64,000 nucleotides of DNA, from contig NZ_CP124855.1 in the NCBI RefSeq assembly GCF_030012525.1, positions 496,001-560,000 of the forward strand, given 5' to 3'. The notes under the pieces are model-generated. The model ran no database searches and was not told the DNA's origin. It was given only the letters and a program-made list of their open reading frames with translations. Position 1 is the first letter of the stretch, and each line of letters opens with the position of its first letter. This document shows positions 1 through 8,839 of the stretch, piece after piece. This DNA comes from Chryseobacterium gotjawalense (GTDB lineage Bacteria > Bacteroidota > Bacteroidia > Flavobacteriales > Weeksellaceae). The translations under genes were made by a program, and so were the position numbers.

Positions 1-66
1 AATGAGCCGATCAGCGCTCTGAAAATAGAAAAAACAGCAACTGTTCAACATAAAGAATTAGAATAA
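1..66 (+). CDS. 3' end of an unidentified gene
   Basis: Frame 1 is open from the window edge to a TAA at 64-66 and encodes 21 residues ending in KTATVQHKELE. The remainder lies outside the window, so the family cannot be recognised. The next gene starts 37 nt downstream without a recognisable promoter between them, so the two may be co-transcribed. It could also be a chance open frame. Confidence 0.4.
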   Translation, partial: NEPISALKIEKTATVQHKELE

Positions 67-103
67 GCGGCTCTGAAAAACTTAAAAAAAAAAATAATAA
101 GAT

Positions 104-1816
104 ATGACCACCTTAGAAAAAGCAAAACTCTGGTTAACAGATACTTTCGATCAAGAAACACAAAAAATAATTCAAAATTGGATCGATACCAATTCTGAGG
201 AATTAGAAGATTCTTTTTACAAGGAACTTGAATTCGGAACAGGCGGAATGCGAGGAATAATGGGCGTAGGAACCAATCGTTTGAACAAATATACGCTTGG
301 ACAAGCAACGCAAGGTTTGGCGAATTATCTTCATCAGCAGTTTCCAAATCAGGAAATTAAAGTTGCGATCGCTTACGACGTTCGGCATAATTCAAAAGAA
401 TTCGGGAAAATGTGTGCCGATGTTTTAACGGCCAACGGAATTAAAGTTTTGTTATTCAAAGAACACCGTCCAACGCCAGAACTTTCTTTCACGGTTCGAG
501 ATAAAAAATGTAACGCCGGAATTGTATTGACCGCTTCTCACAATCCGCCTGAATATAACGGTTACAAAGTATATTGGAACGATGGCGCGCAGATTGTTCC
601 GCCAGATGATGAGAATATTATTAAAGAAGTTTATTCGGTAAAATTCAATGAAATTAAATTCAACGGAAACGACGGATTAATTGAATGGATCGGTCCGGAA
701 CAGGATGATGTGTATATCGATGCCTGTATGGAAAACTCTCTTTATCAGGATGTTGGCAGAGATAATCTGAATATTGTTTTCAGTTCAATCCACGGAACTA
801 CTTATGCAACTGTTCCTCAGGCGCTGAAAAAAGCAGGCTTTAAAAAAGTTGATTTGGTAAGAGAGCAGATGATTCCGAGTGGGAATTTTCCCACCGTTGA
901 TTCACCCAATCCGGAAGAACCGGCAGCTTTGGAAATGGCGATGGATTTAGCCCGAATTACCAATGGCGATATCGTTCTGGGAACTGATCCAGACGGAGAC
1001 CGACTGGGAATCGCAGTCAGAAATTTAGATGGTGAAATGCAGCTTTTGAACGGAAATCAAACCAATACGATTCTAACCTATTATATTTTGGACCAATGGA
1101 AAAAAGCCGGAAAAATCACTGGAAAAGAATTCATCGGTTCTACAATTGTAACTTCTGATATTTTCTATGATATTGCTGAAAAATTCGGCGTTGACTGTAA
1201 AGTTGGATTAACCGGTTTTAAATGGATCGGGAAAATGATCCGTGATTTCGAAGGCAAAGAAAAATTCATTTGTGGGGGTGAAGAAAGTTTCGGTTTTATG
1301 ACCGGAGATTTCGTTCGCGATAAAGATTCCTGTGGTTCTATTTTGCTCGCCTGCGAAATTGCAGCTTGGTGCAAAGCCAACGGCAGTTCGGTTTTCGAAT
1401 ACATGATCGATATTTACAAAGACCTCGGAATGTATTATGAAGGATTGGTAAACGTGGTGAGAAAGGGGAGAACAGGTGCCGAAGAAATTCAGCAGATGAT
1501 GAAAGATTTCCGTGAAAATCCGCCAAAAGAAATAGCAGGTTCCAAAGTGGCCATCGTAAAAGATTTCCAGGAACAAACTTCTTTGAATCTTCTGGACAAT
1601 AAAAAATCGGTGATGGATGACATTCCAAAATCAAATGTTTTGATTTATTATACGGAAGATGGAACGAAAGTTTGCGTTCGGCCATCCGGAACAGAACCAA
1701 AAATTAAATTCTATGTTTCTGTGAAAGATGCGATAAATTCTGCACAGGAATTTAAAGAAAAACTACTGGTTTTGGAAGAAAAAATCAATATTGTAAAACA
1801 GGATTTGAATTTGTAA
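104..1816 (+). CDS. Phosphosugar mutase (phosphoglucomutase/phosphomannomutase family)
   Basis: A 570-residue alpha-D-phosphohexomutase that interconverts hexose 1- and 6-phosphates in the cytoplasm. The phosphoserine loop TASHNPPEYNG is present with the catalytic Ser at residue 145. The Mg-binding loop DPDGDRLG starts at D295. The sugar-binding loop GGEESFG lies near residue 390 and the C-terminal phosphate-binding loop RPSGTEPK near 530. All four active-site loops are intact and the length suits the PGM2-like branch common in Bacteroidota. Substrate preference (glucose, mannose or deoxyribose phosphates) cannot be read from sequence. The ATG at 104 follows an A-rich leader; a rho-independent terminator lies just after the stop. 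Confidence 0.95.
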   Translation: MTTLEKAKLWLTDTFDQETQKIIQNWIDTNSEELEDSFYKELEFGTGGMRGIMGVGTNRLNKYTLGQATQGLANYLHQQFPNQEIKVAIAYDVRHNSKEFGKMCADVLTANGIKVLLFKEHRPTPELSFTVRDKKCNAGIVLTASHNPPEYNGYKVYWNDGAQIVPPDDENIIKEVYSVKFNEIKFNGNDGLIEWIGPEQDDVYIDACMENSLYQDVGRDNLNIVFSSIHGTTYATVPQALKKAGFKKVDLVREQMIPSGNFPTVDSPNPEEPAALEMAMDLARITNGDIVLGTDPDGDRLGIAVRNLDGEMQLLNGNQTNTILTYYILDQWKKAGKITGKEFIGSTIVTSDIFYDIAEKFGVDCKVGLTGFKWIGKMIRDFEGKEKFICGGEESFGFMTGDFVRDKDSCGSILLACEIAAWCKANGSSVFEYMIDIYKDLGMYYEGLVNVVRKGRTGAEEIQQMMKDFRENPPKEIAGSKVAIVKDFQEQTSLNLLDNKKSVMDDIPKSNVLIYYTEDGTKVCVRPSGTEPKIKFYVSVKDAINSAQEFKEKLLVLEEKINIVKQDLNL

Positions 1817-1832
1817 AAATCTGGTTATTAAT

Positions 1833-1872
1833 AATTGGTAAAAGTTGATGAAATTTTTACCAATTTTTTTTT
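1833..1872 (+). terminator. Rho-independent terminator after the mutase gene
   Basis: The arms AATTGGTAAAA and TTTTTACCAATT pair around a 10-nt loop and are followed by a run of T. Confidence 0.75.
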
Positions 1873-1888
1873 AGCAGTTCTTACTTTA

Positions 1889-1923
1889 ATTGATATCAGC
1901 AGCAATTAAAATTTGTATTTTTG
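1889..1923 (+). promoter_or_regulatory. Bacteroidota-type promoter of the aminotransferase
   Basis: A perfect -7 box TATTTTTG (1916-1923) sits 23 nt downstream of TTG (1890-1892), within the usual spacing for the primary sigma factor of this phylum. The start codon is at 1972. Confidence 0.6.
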
Positions 1924-1971
1924 AATGAGATTATCAATGAAGTTCAAAATAATTCGTTTAATTAAAAAATA

Positions 1972-3225
1972 ATGAAAATATCAAAATTGGCCGCCAATCT
2001 CATTGGCTCAGAAATTATCAAAATAGGAAATCAAGTCAATGATTTGAAAGCCCAGGGCGCAGAAATTGCGAATCTTACGATTGGTGATCTCAATTCCAAT
2101 ATTTATCCGATTCCGGATTTATTAAAAGAGGAAATTCAAAAAGCTTATCAAAATAATTTAACCAATTATCCGCCTGCGAACGGACTTTTGTCTTTGCGAA
2201 AAGCGATTTCAAAAGACATTAAAAACCGTTGGAATCTGGAGTATTCTGAAGATGATATTTTAGTTGCCGGCGGTTCCCGACCTTTGATTTACACAGCATT
2301 TAAAACAATTGTCGATCCGGGTGACAAAGTTATTTATCCGGTACCATCATGGAATAACAATCACTATTCCTATTTAACGGATGCGCAGAAAATAGAAGTG
2401 GAAACCACAGCGGAAAATAATTTCTTACCGACCGCTGCCGACTTAAAACCTCGTTTAAAAGGAGCGGTTTTAATTGCTCTTTGTTCGCCCTTGAATCCGA
2501 CCGGGACGATGTTTACCAGGCAACAACTCGCTGATATTTGCGAACTGATTTTGGAGGAAAATAAAAATCGTAGCGAAGGAGAAAAGCCATTGTATTTGAT
2601 GTACGATCAAATTTACGCCATGCTTACTTTCGGTGGCGAGCATTTCGATCCTGTTTCTTTGTATCCTGAATTAAAGGATTATACAATTTATATTGATGGC
2701 GCATCCAAATGCTTTGCCGCAACCGGAATCCGTGTAGGCTGGAGTTTTGGACCTTCTTTAATTATTGATAAAATGAAAGCCTTGCTGGGACACATTGGAG
2801 CTTGGGCGCCAAAACCTGAACAGGAAGCAGTAGCCGTTTTACTGAATCATCCGGAAAAAGTGGATGAATTCGTGAATCATTTTAAAGGAGAAATTGCCGA
2901 AAGTTTGACTGTTCTTCACAACGGAATTCAGAATCTTAAACATAAAGGCTTTTCTGTGGAAAGCATTCAGCCGATGGGCGCGCTTTATTTAACAGTGGAG
3001 TTAGATTATGTTGGAAAAACGAAACCGGATGGAAAAGTTATCGCAGATTCTTCTGATCTCGTTTTCTATTTGATTGAAGAAGCGGGAATCGCTTTGGTGC
3101 CGTTTTCAGCTTTCGGAAATTCTCGCAATATGCCGTGGTTCAGAGCTTCGGCAGGAGGAGTTTCTTTAGATGAAATCAAAAATATGTTGCCGAGATTGGA
3201 AAATGCTTTGACAAAACTGGGTTAG
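1972..3225 (+). CDS. PLP-dependent class I/II aminotransferase
   Basis: A 417-residue fold-type I aminotransferase. The PLP lysine is K246 in the segment GASKCFAATGIRVGW. The family Asn-Pro-x-Gly loop appears as SPLNPTGTMF, and the C-terminal arginine region reads PWFRASAGG. The N-terminus (IKIGNQVNDLKAQGAEIANL) is the usual start of aspartate-aminotransferase-like proteins, so the ATG at 1972 is secure. The amino-donor specificity is not evident. It has its own promoter and is monocistronic here. A second class I enzyme is encoded at 42586-43785. Confidence 0.9.
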   Translation: MKISKLAANLIGSEIIKIGNQVNDLKAQGAEIANLTIGDLNSNIYPIPDLLKEEIQKAYQNNLTNYPPANGLLSLRKAISKDIKNRWNLEYSEDDILVAGGSRPLIYTAFKTIVDPGDKVIYPVPSWNNNHYSYLTDAQKIEVETTAENNFLPTAADLKPRLKGAVLIALCSPLNPTGTMFTRQQLADICELILEENKNRSEGEKPLYLMYDQIYAMLTFGGEHFDPVSLYPELKDYTIYIDGASKCFAATGIRVGWSFGPSLIIDKMKALLGHIGAWAPKPEQEAVAVLLNHPEKVDEFVNHFKGEIAESLTVLHNGIQNLKHKGFSVESIQPMGALYLTVELDYVGKTKPDGKVIADSSDLVFYLIEEAGIALVPFSAFGNSRNMPWFRASAGGVSLDEIKNMLPRLENALTKLG

Positions 3226-3255
3226 TTTTTTAAAATATTGTGAAAAAATTCGCTT

Positions 3256-3281
3256 TTGCAATGGAAAAATTTCTACCTTTG
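3256..3281 (+). promoter_or_regulatory. Promoter of the Xre/RES toxin-antitoxin operon
   Basis: The -7 box TACCTTTG spans 3274-3281, with a TTG at 3256-3258 at a short 15-nt spacing. Because the -7 box overlaps the GTG at 3281, that upstream in-frame codon cannot be the translation start; ATG 3299 is used instead. Confidence 0.5.
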
Positions 3282-3298
3282 TGGTAGGAAAAAATAAA

Positions 3299-3763
3299 AT
3301 GAAAACAAAATCACATAAAAAAGAAAGTGAAAGCTTGGTTTCTGAACCGGCAGTTGCTTACGGAAATACTTCCTACAGAAATTTTGTTTTTCAAAATGAT
3401 TATTCTCTGGTAAAAAAAGCAAAAGCAGGAATCCAAACCGATGTTTTTTACACCTTTGCAGAGTCTATAAAAATGCCCGAGAAAATGTTGGCGGCAGTCC
3501 TTAATCTTTCCCCAAGAACGATTAGTAATTACCGTGAACTGAATAAATCTTTAGAACCCAATCACAGCGAACATCTTTTAAAGTTGATTGCTCTATTTGA
3601 AAAAGGAAAAGAATATCTGGGAAATATCGATGAATTCAACAATTGGCTGGAAAAACCCTTTTGGAATTCTGAAGAAAAACCCTCCGATTTTTTAAATACT
3701 TCAGGTGGAGTAGATTTGTTGATTGTCCGTCTTGAAAGGATGGCGCAAGGTTATCCCGTATAA
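3299..3763 (+). CDS. Xre/MbcA/ParS-type antitoxin (DUF2384)
   Basis: A 154-residue antitoxin of the two-gene RES/Xre module. Residues from about 50 to 85 form a helix-turn-helix (LAAVLNLSPRTISNYREL) expected to bind its own promoter. The C-terminal part (EYLGNIDEFNNWLEKPFW and GGVDLLIVRLERM) is the DUF2384 toxin-binding domain. The N-terminal 30 residues are charged and probably flexible. The toxin follows after 10 nt, so the pair is one transcript. Antitoxin binding is expected to block the toxin active site and repress the operon. Confidence 0.88.
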   Translation: MKTKSHKKESESLVSEPAVAYGNTSYRNFVFQNDYSLVKKAKAGIQTDVFYTFAESIKMPEKMLAAVLNLSPRTISNYRELNKSLEPNHSEHLLKLIALFEKGKEYLGNIDEFNNWLEKPFWNSEEKPSDFLNTSGGVDLLIVRLERMAQGYPV

Positions 3764-3773
3764 AATTTTTTGA

Positions 3774-4238
3774 ATGCTGGTTTTTAGAATTGCCCATAAA
3801 AAATATGCCGAAAACCTTTCTGTAAGTGGGCTTTCCGGTAGATGGAACAGCAATGGGAAATTGGTTCTTTATACTTCGGAAAATATTTCGCTCGCTTTAT
3901 TAGAGAATATGGTTTACCGTTGTGGAACCGGTTTTAATCATGATTATAAAATCATGATTATTGAGATTTCCAGTAAAAGTATGGAACAGATAGATGCCAA
4001 AAAGTTACCTAAAAACTGGCGGGGTACAGAATTTTATTCGGAACTTCAGAACAGAGGCGATTTCTGGTATGACCGGCGGACAACTTTAATGTTAAAAGTT
4101 CCGTCTTCTGTTCTTCCTGAAAATCACAATATCATTATAAATACGACTCATCCTGATTTCAAAAATGTAAAACTTATTGATGTTTTAGACTATGAACCCG
4201 ATGAGCGTTTGGAGAAAATATTAAAAAAATACAAATAA
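3774..4238 (+). CDS. RES-domain toxin (NAD+-depleting)
   Basis: A 154-residue RES-domain protein, full length for the family. The family residues are visible: Arg in VFRIAH near the N-terminus, Arg in SGRWNS, the Tyr/Glu segment [12 protein letters not shown], and the Ser in [12 protein letters not shown]. Studied RES toxins degrade NAD+ and cause growth arrest, which is established for other members and inferred here. It starts 10 nt after the antitoxin. The stop codon is one base before the kdsB start, an unusual coupling of a toxin to an essential gene. Confidence 0.88.
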   Translation: MLVFRIAHKKYAENLSVSGLSGRWNSNGKLVLYTSENISLALLENMVYRCGTGFNHDYKIMIIEISSKSMEQIDAKKLPKNWRGTEFYSELQNRGDFWYDRRTTLMLKVPSSVLPENHNIIINTTHPDFKNVKLIDVLDYEPDERLEKILKKYK

Positions 4239-4239
4239 T

Positions 4240-4980
4240 TTGAAGACTATCGCTGTTATTCCCGCCCGTTATGAAGCCAGCAGGTTTCCCGGAAAACTCA
4301 TGCAGATTCTGGGTGAAAAAACGGTCATTGCAACCACTTATCAAAATGTAGTAGAAACGGAATTGTTTGATGAAGTATTTGTTGCAACCGATTCCGAAAT
4401 TATTTTTAATGAAATCCAAAGTTCAGGTGGTAACGTTGTGATGACCGGCAAACATGAAACCGGCAGCGACCGAATCGCAGAAGCGGTGGCAAATATTGAT
4501 TGCGACATTGTAGTGAATGTGCAGGGCGATGAACCTTTTCTGAAGACAGAACCTTTGAAAAAACTGATCTCTGTTTTTAATGATGATTTAAACGGGCAGA
4601 TTTCCTTGGCTTCCTTAAAAATAAGACTGACGGAAATGGAGGAAATTGAAAATCCAAATAACGTAAAAGTGATTACTGATAATCAGGGTTTGGCGCTCTA
4701 TTTCAGCCGTTCGGTAATTCCGTATCCGCGGGAAACATCTGTCAAAGCAGAATATTATAAACATATCGGCGTTTATGCCTTTAGAAAAAACGCTCTACTG
4801 AATTTCGCAAAATTGAAAATGCAGCCTCTGGAAATAGCAGAAAAAATTGAGTGTATCCGCTATCTGGAATACGGGATGAAAATTAAAATGATCGAAACCG
4901 ATTTCGTGGGGGTTGGAATTGATGTGCCGGAAGATTTAGAAAAAGCACGGGAGATCCTGAAAAATAATAACAATTCTTAA
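4240..4980 (+). CDS. kdsB: 3-deoxy-manno-octulosonate cytidylyltransferase (CMP-KDO synthetase)
   Basis: A 246-residue enzyme that activates KDO with CTP for lipopolysaccharide inner-core assembly in the cytoplasm. The nucleotide-binding N-terminus [14 protein letters not shown] and the metal loop VNVQGDEPF are intact and the length is standard. The first residues [10 protein letters not shown] are where the family begins, and the codon there is TTG at 4240, so a TTG start is inferred. It begins one base after the RES toxin stop, pointing to translational coupling or a promoter inside the toxin gene. Confidence 0.93.
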   Translation: MKTIAVIPARYEASRFPGKLMQILGEKTVIATTYQNVVETELFDEVFVATDSEIIFNEIQSSGGNVVMTGKHETGSDRIAEAVANIDCDIVVNVQGDEPFLKTEPLKKLISVFNDDLNGQISLASLKIRLTEMEEIENPNNVKVITDNQGLALYFSRSVIPYPRETSVKAEYYKHIGVYAFRKNALLNFAKLKMQPLEIAEKIECIRYLEYGMKIKMIETDFVGVGIDVPEDLEKAREILKNNNNS

Positions 4981-5079
4981 GAGATTCTTCAAAATATATT
5001 AGGATAAACATTCTTAAAATTGGTTAAATAAGCAATACCCAAAATTAAAATCCTATCATTTCATTTCAAAAAGTATATA

Positions 5080-5112
5080 TTTGAAAATTGGTCAGGCAAA
5101 ACAGTATTTTTG
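5080..5112 (+). promoter_or_regulatory. Promoter of the exported protein - glutathione peroxidase operon
   Basis: The -7 box TATTTTTG (5105-5112) lies 21 nt after TTTG (5080-5083). A second perfect box, TATATTTG, covers 5076-5083, so two start points are possible. The leader holds a small hairpin at 5135-5149 with a UUCG loop. Confidence 0.6.
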
Positions 5113-5160
5113 TAAACAATTAATTTTATAAAAAACGCCTTCGGAGCGTAATTTTATTAT

Positions 5161-5823
5161 ATGAAAAAATTATTTTTAGTTTTATTAATGGCAATAGGTT
5201 CTATAGTTTCAGCACAAACAGCCAAAGAAATTATAGAAAAAAATATAGAATTAACGGGTGGATTAACCAATTGGAAATTATTAAATTCCGTCTTATTACA
5301 GGGCAGAGTGACTTTAGGGATCAATGACGAATATCCGATTAAGATTTATCAACAAAGACCAAATCTTACCAAAACAACCATTACCATTGGTAAAAAAGAA
5401 ACTGCAGTAGAAGGTTATGACGGAACAAAAGGATATGCAATGAACTATGCAGCCAATAAAATCCAGGAATATCCGAATTATGTGCCTGAGAGTTTCGATA
5501 ACGATTTTATCGACTGGGAAAATAAAGGTTTTGATGCGAAATACCTTGGCAAAGAAAAAGTGGGCGATATTTATTTCCATAAAGTAGAACTGACTAAAAA
5601 TATTAATAAAACACTCTACTTTTTTGACTCTAAAACGTATATGCTTCTGAAGGAAATTAAGAAAGATGAAACATTATTATATTCTGATTATAAAATGGCG
5701 GGATCTGTGATGATGCCTTACCGAATCGAATCTTCATCTCCAAAAAAAGACAGTGATTTTGTAATGATTTTAAATAAAATAGAAACCAACAAGGTATTCC
5801 CGGCGAATACTTTTAAATTTTAA
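5161..5823 (+). CDS. Exported LolA/LolB-like protein of unknown role
   Basis: A 220-residue protein with a clear signal peptide (MKKLFLVLLMAIGSIVSAQ), cleaved after about residue 18. The mature part begins with a short helix (AKEIIEKNIELTGG), followed by alternating beta-rich segments ending in VFPANTFKF, the pattern of the lipoprotein-carrier fold often annotated as outer membrane lipoprotein-sorting protein. No catalytic motif is visible. The glutathione peroxidase lipoprotein starts 5 nt downstream, so they form an operon, suggesting an envelope role. The assignment to the LolA fold rests on pattern only; the true LolA candidate is at 8132-8779. Confidence 0.65.
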   Translation: MKKLFLVLLMAIGSIVSAQTAKEIIEKNIELTGGLTNWKLLNSVLLQGRVTLGINDEYPIKIYQQRPNLTKTTITIGKKETAVEGYDGTKGYAMNYAANKIQEYPNYVPESFDNDFIDWENKGFDAKYLGKEKVGDIYFHKVELTKNINKTLYFFDSKTYMLLKEIKKDETLLYSDYKMAGSVMMPYRIESSSPKKDSDFVMILNKIETNKVFPANTFKF

Positions 5824-5827
5824 AGCA

Positions 5828-6406
5828 ATGAAAAAGCTATTTATATTTCTGTTATCCTCAGGCGTTTTTTTACAAAGCTGCAAAAATCAGAAGAACGATG
5901 TTTCACAGATAAAAACTACCAAAACAACGATGGAAAATACAATTTATGACTACAAAGTAGAAAGTTTAGATGGGAAAGAAATCAACTTTGCCGATTTTAA
6001 AGGCAAGAAGATTTTAATTGTAAATACCGCGTCCGAATGTGGATTTACTCCCCAGTACGCTGATTTAGAAAAACTATCGAAAGATTATCCGGATAAATTA
6101 GTGATAATCGGTTTTCCTGCCAATAATTTTGGAGGCCAAGAGCCGGGCAGCAACCAGGAAATCGGGGCTTTCTGTGAGAAAAACTTTGGCGTTACTTTTC
6201 CGATGGCGGCAAAAGTTTCTGTAAAAGGAGAAGATATAGCGCCCGTTTTCAAATACCTTACAGAGAAGGATTTAAACGGTGTTAAAAACACCACAATTCT
6301 GTGGAATTTCACCAAGTTCCTGATCGACGAAAACGGTCATTTAATTGATTCATTTATCAGCACAACGAAACCTACAAGTGATTCTATAACGAAATATTTG
6401 AAGTAA
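5828..6406 (+). CDS. Glutathione peroxidase-family lipoprotein (thiol peroxidase)
   Basis: A 192-residue member of the glutathione peroxidase family. The N-terminus ends in a lipobox (FLQSC), so it should be lipid-anchored in the envelope. The peroxidatic residue is a cysteine, C71, in NTASECGFTPQ rather than selenocysteine. The loop GFPANNFGGQEPGSNQEI and the WNFTKFL motif supply the other members of the catalytic set. Cys-type enzymes of this family usually take electrons from thioredoxin, which is inferred here. It is the second gene of the operon starting at 5161 and is followed by a terminator. Confidence 0.92.
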   Translation: MKKLFIFLLSSGVFLQSCKNQKNDVSQIKTTKTTMENTIYDYKVESLDGKEINFADFKGKKILIVNTASECGFTPQYADLEKLSKDYPDKLVIIGFPANNFGGQEPGSNQEIGAFCEKNFGVTFPMAAKVSVKGEDIAPVFKYLTEKDLNGVKNTTILWNFTKFLIDENGHLIDSFISTTKPTSDSITKYLK

Positions 6407-6447
6407 ATTGAAGGTGATCATATAAGAAATTTATTGATTAAAAATTT

Positions 6448-6481
6448 AAAGTTTATTGATTCGCTTCAATAAACTTTTTTT
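6448..6481 (+). terminator. Terminator after the peroxidase gene
   Basis: A stem of AAAGTTTATTGA and TCAATAAACTTT around TTCGCT, followed by T's. Confidence 0.8.
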
Positions 6482-6552
6482 GTCCTGTTCGGAGCCGATT
6501 TTTTACCTTGTTTTTATTCCTGAAATAATCGGCTCAAATCAGCTTTCAGTTA

Positions 6553-6580
6553 ATAAAAAAAGGATGGCAAACCATCCTTT
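6553..6580 (-). terminator. Terminator of the ftsK-lolA-lptF/G cluster
   Basis: Read on the minus strand, AAAGGATGG and CCATCCTTT pair and are followed by seven T's. It lies 25 nt beyond the permease stop codon. Confidence 0.8.
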
Positions 6581-6604
6581 ATAAATAGGTGAATATTGAA
6601 ATTA

Positions 6605-8059
6605 TTAGCGGTACCGCTGATGTTCCTTATTCTTTGAAAACCTGTTGATAAGCGGTTTAAACATCGATTTATATTTTTCAGCATCGAAGAGTTGGGAATC
6701 TGTTAATGCTTTATAAGTTAACCAAACGCCAAACGGAAGGAGCACCAGATTAGGCAACCAAGCTGCCAGATAAGGATCTATTCCCCCAGACCACGCAAAA
6801 TTTTCTGCGGAAAGATTGAGAACATAAAAAAGGATAAATATTACAATAGCAATAACTACCGGTAATCCTAAACCTCCTTTTCGGATAATCGAACCTAAAC
6901 TTGCTCCGATTAAAAAGAAAATTAGACACGTAACGGAATAGGAAACAATTCTTTGTTGATGCATGACGACGCGTGCAAAATAGGCGTGCATATCTTTAAT
7001 CTGTCCCTCTTTACCCAACGTCGACTGCTTGATGTTTTCTAATTTATTATAAGCAGAATAGAGCATTTCCTCCTTTGTTTTACTATTAAGCGTATCTGTT
7101 TTTACAGGAGCGATGACAGGAGTTTTTGCTTTCGATTTATCCACATAACTTACGTAACTGTTGGTTTGGCTGACCAATTCGTAAGTCATATTATTCATAA
7201 TCTCATTGTTGCTTTTTTTTGTTTTTTTAATAGTAGTATTCAATTCCAGGACATTCTGAAAAGAGTAGTCGTCGGTTATTTTTTCTGCTTCAATCGCTTT
7301 GTCAATGATTTCGGAAATATTGAAATGTGACACCAGAGTATCAAATTTTATCGCCTGATCGGGTTGCTTTAATCGGACATTATAATCGATTCCATTCAAT
7401 TGATCTTCGTAAATATGGCCATTAAATAAAACCAATTTTAAATAATTAGGATTATCTGCAGGAACGAATTTTCCTTTTTCTGCAACAATGGATTGCTGGT
7501 CTTCAAAAGAAGTTGCCATTTTATGAATAAAAATTCCTGTTAAATTTTCACCATTTTCACCGGTTATTTTATCAAATTTCACACTATAACCTGGAAGTTG
7601 CTGAAGGAATTGTCCCGGTGTAAAGTTCAGCGCAGGTTTGGTTGCGGCAATATTATACAGCATATTCTTCGCCTTCCGCTGGAAATCGGGCACCACATTA
7701 TTGGAGAAAAAAAACAGAAAAGCAGAAAAGAATAGGGTAGTGACAAACAGCGGCAACATAATCCTGGTGAGCGAAATACCGGCGGCTTTCATGGCTGCCA
7801 ACTCGTAACGTTCGCCAAAATCACCAAAAGTCATAATGGAAGAAAGCAGGATTGTCAGCGGTAAAACCAGTTGTACCACAATCGCAGAAAGATAAGAAAG
7901 CAATTTCAAAATCTCCCAATAACTCAAACCTTTACCGGTAAACTGCGCCAATCGGATCCAAATGATGTTCACCACAAAAATGAAAAACAGCACACTGAAT
8001 ATGAAAAGAAACGGGCCGAAAAAAGTTTTGATGACGTAACCGTCGAGTTTTTTTATCAT
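6605..8059 (-). CDS. LptF/LptG-family lipopolysaccharide export permease
   Basis: A 484-residue YjgP/YjgQ-family membrane protein. Three hydrophobic segments lie within the first 120 residues and three more after residue 375, flanking a large soluble beta-rich domain of about 250 residues. That layout matches LptF and LptG, the inner-membrane half of the LPS-extracting ABC transporter. A charged region near residues 270-330 is longer than in E. coli. LptF and LptG cannot be told apart from sequence alone; Bacteroidota often carry the genes apart. It is the last gene of a minus-strand cluster with ftsK and lolA. Confidence 0.9.
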   Translation of the reverse strand: MIKKLDGYVIKTFFGPFLFIFSVLFFIFVVNIIWIRLAQFTGKGLSYWEILKLLSYLSAIVVQLVLPLTILLSSIMTFGDFGERYELAAMKAAGISLTRIMLPLFVTTLFFSAFLFFFSNNVVPDFQRKAKNMLYNIAATKPALNFTPGQFLQQLPGYSVKFDKITGENGENLTGIFIHKMATSFEDQQSIVAEKGKFVPADNPNYLKLVLFNGHIYEDQLNGIDYNVRLKQPDQAIKFDTLVSHFNISEIIDKAIEAEKITDDYSFQNVLELNTTIKKTKKSNNEIMNNMTYELVSQTNSYVSYVDKSKAKTPVIAPVKTDTLNSKTKEEMLYSAYNKLENIKQSTLGKEGQIKDMHAYFARVVMHQQRIVSYSVTCLIFFLIGASLGSIIRKGGLGLPVVIAIVIFILFYVLNLSAENFAWSGGIDPYLAAWLPNLVLLPFGVWLTYKALTDSQLFDAEKYKSMFKPLINRFSKNKEHQRYR

Positions 8060-8131
8060 GGTTCAAATTTACCAAAAAAGCCACAAAAGAAATTTTTCCT
8101 CTGTGACTTTTTTATCGTGATTTAATGTGTT

Positions 8132-8779
8132 CTAAAGTTCGGTAACAAAATAGTTTTTATATTGGTCTTTATCGAAGGTAAACATGGTGCTGCTCAACTT
8201 CTGATTTTCTTTATAATCGTTAATTGCAATTACTGAAACAGCGTTGTCATTTGAGAACTGTTCAACTTTTACAATTTGCTTTTTTGCTGAATTTACAAAA
8301 AGGTTGACCTCTTTAATTCCATTATTTTTAATGGGGGTTAATTTAATATAATCGCAGCTTACTCCGTTTACCGTTACTTTTCCGGCATATTTTACGTTGT
8401 ACCCTTTTTTGTATTGTTCAATATAAGTAAGCGGGGAGAACATTTGCTCACTTCCGGTTGGTTTTGAAATGGTAATTTCTTTGTCTTCGTCAGAGATGCT
8501 GTAGATTTTATTTCCATCAAAGATCTGCTCGGTACCCATTATTTTTAATTTATAAAGGTCTTTCGCAGAATAGAAAATTCCAGGTTCAGTTTTGGTTACT
8601 TTTTTACCGGTTCCCGTTCCGTAAACAAATTTAAAATAGACGTTGTCTTTGCTTTTATAACTGGTGGCAATGGCATCTAAAATGGTTTTTGCTTTCGCAT
8701 CGATTTTTTGGGCAGAAAAACTTGCCGTAGTAGCGGCAACCATCATTACAATTGAGATTTTTTTCAGTATCGTTTTCAT
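8132..8779 (-). CDS. lolA: LolA-family outer-membrane lipoprotein carrier
   Basis: A 215-residue protein with a signal peptide ending near SFSAQ. The mature sequence has the LolA pattern: an initial helix (AKTILDAIATSYKSKDNV), the strand pair FYSAKDLYKLKI, IFDGNKIYSIS, then FSPLTYIEQYKKGY and a C-terminal strand FTFDKDQYKNYFVTEL. The family ferries lipoproteins across the periplasm from LolCDE. It sits between ftsK and the LPS permease, an arrangement familiar in Flavobacteriia. The 60-nt gap to ftsK shows no terminator. Confidence 0.85.
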   Translation of the reverse strand: MKTILKKISIVMMVAATTASFSAQKIDAKAKTILDAIATSYKSKDNVYFKFVYGTGTGKKVTKTEPGIFYSAKDLYKLKIMGTEQIFDGNKIYSISDEDKEITISKPTGSEQMFSPLTYIEQYKKGYNVKYAGKVTVNGVSCDYIKLTPIKNNGIKEVNLFVNSAKKQIVKVEQFSNDNAVSVIAINDYKENQKLSSTMFTFDKDQYKNYFVTEL

Positions 8780-8839
8780 TCTTTTTTATTTATGATGAAT
8801 TATTTGCCGTAAAGTTAAACTCTTGTTTAAGGTTTAAAT

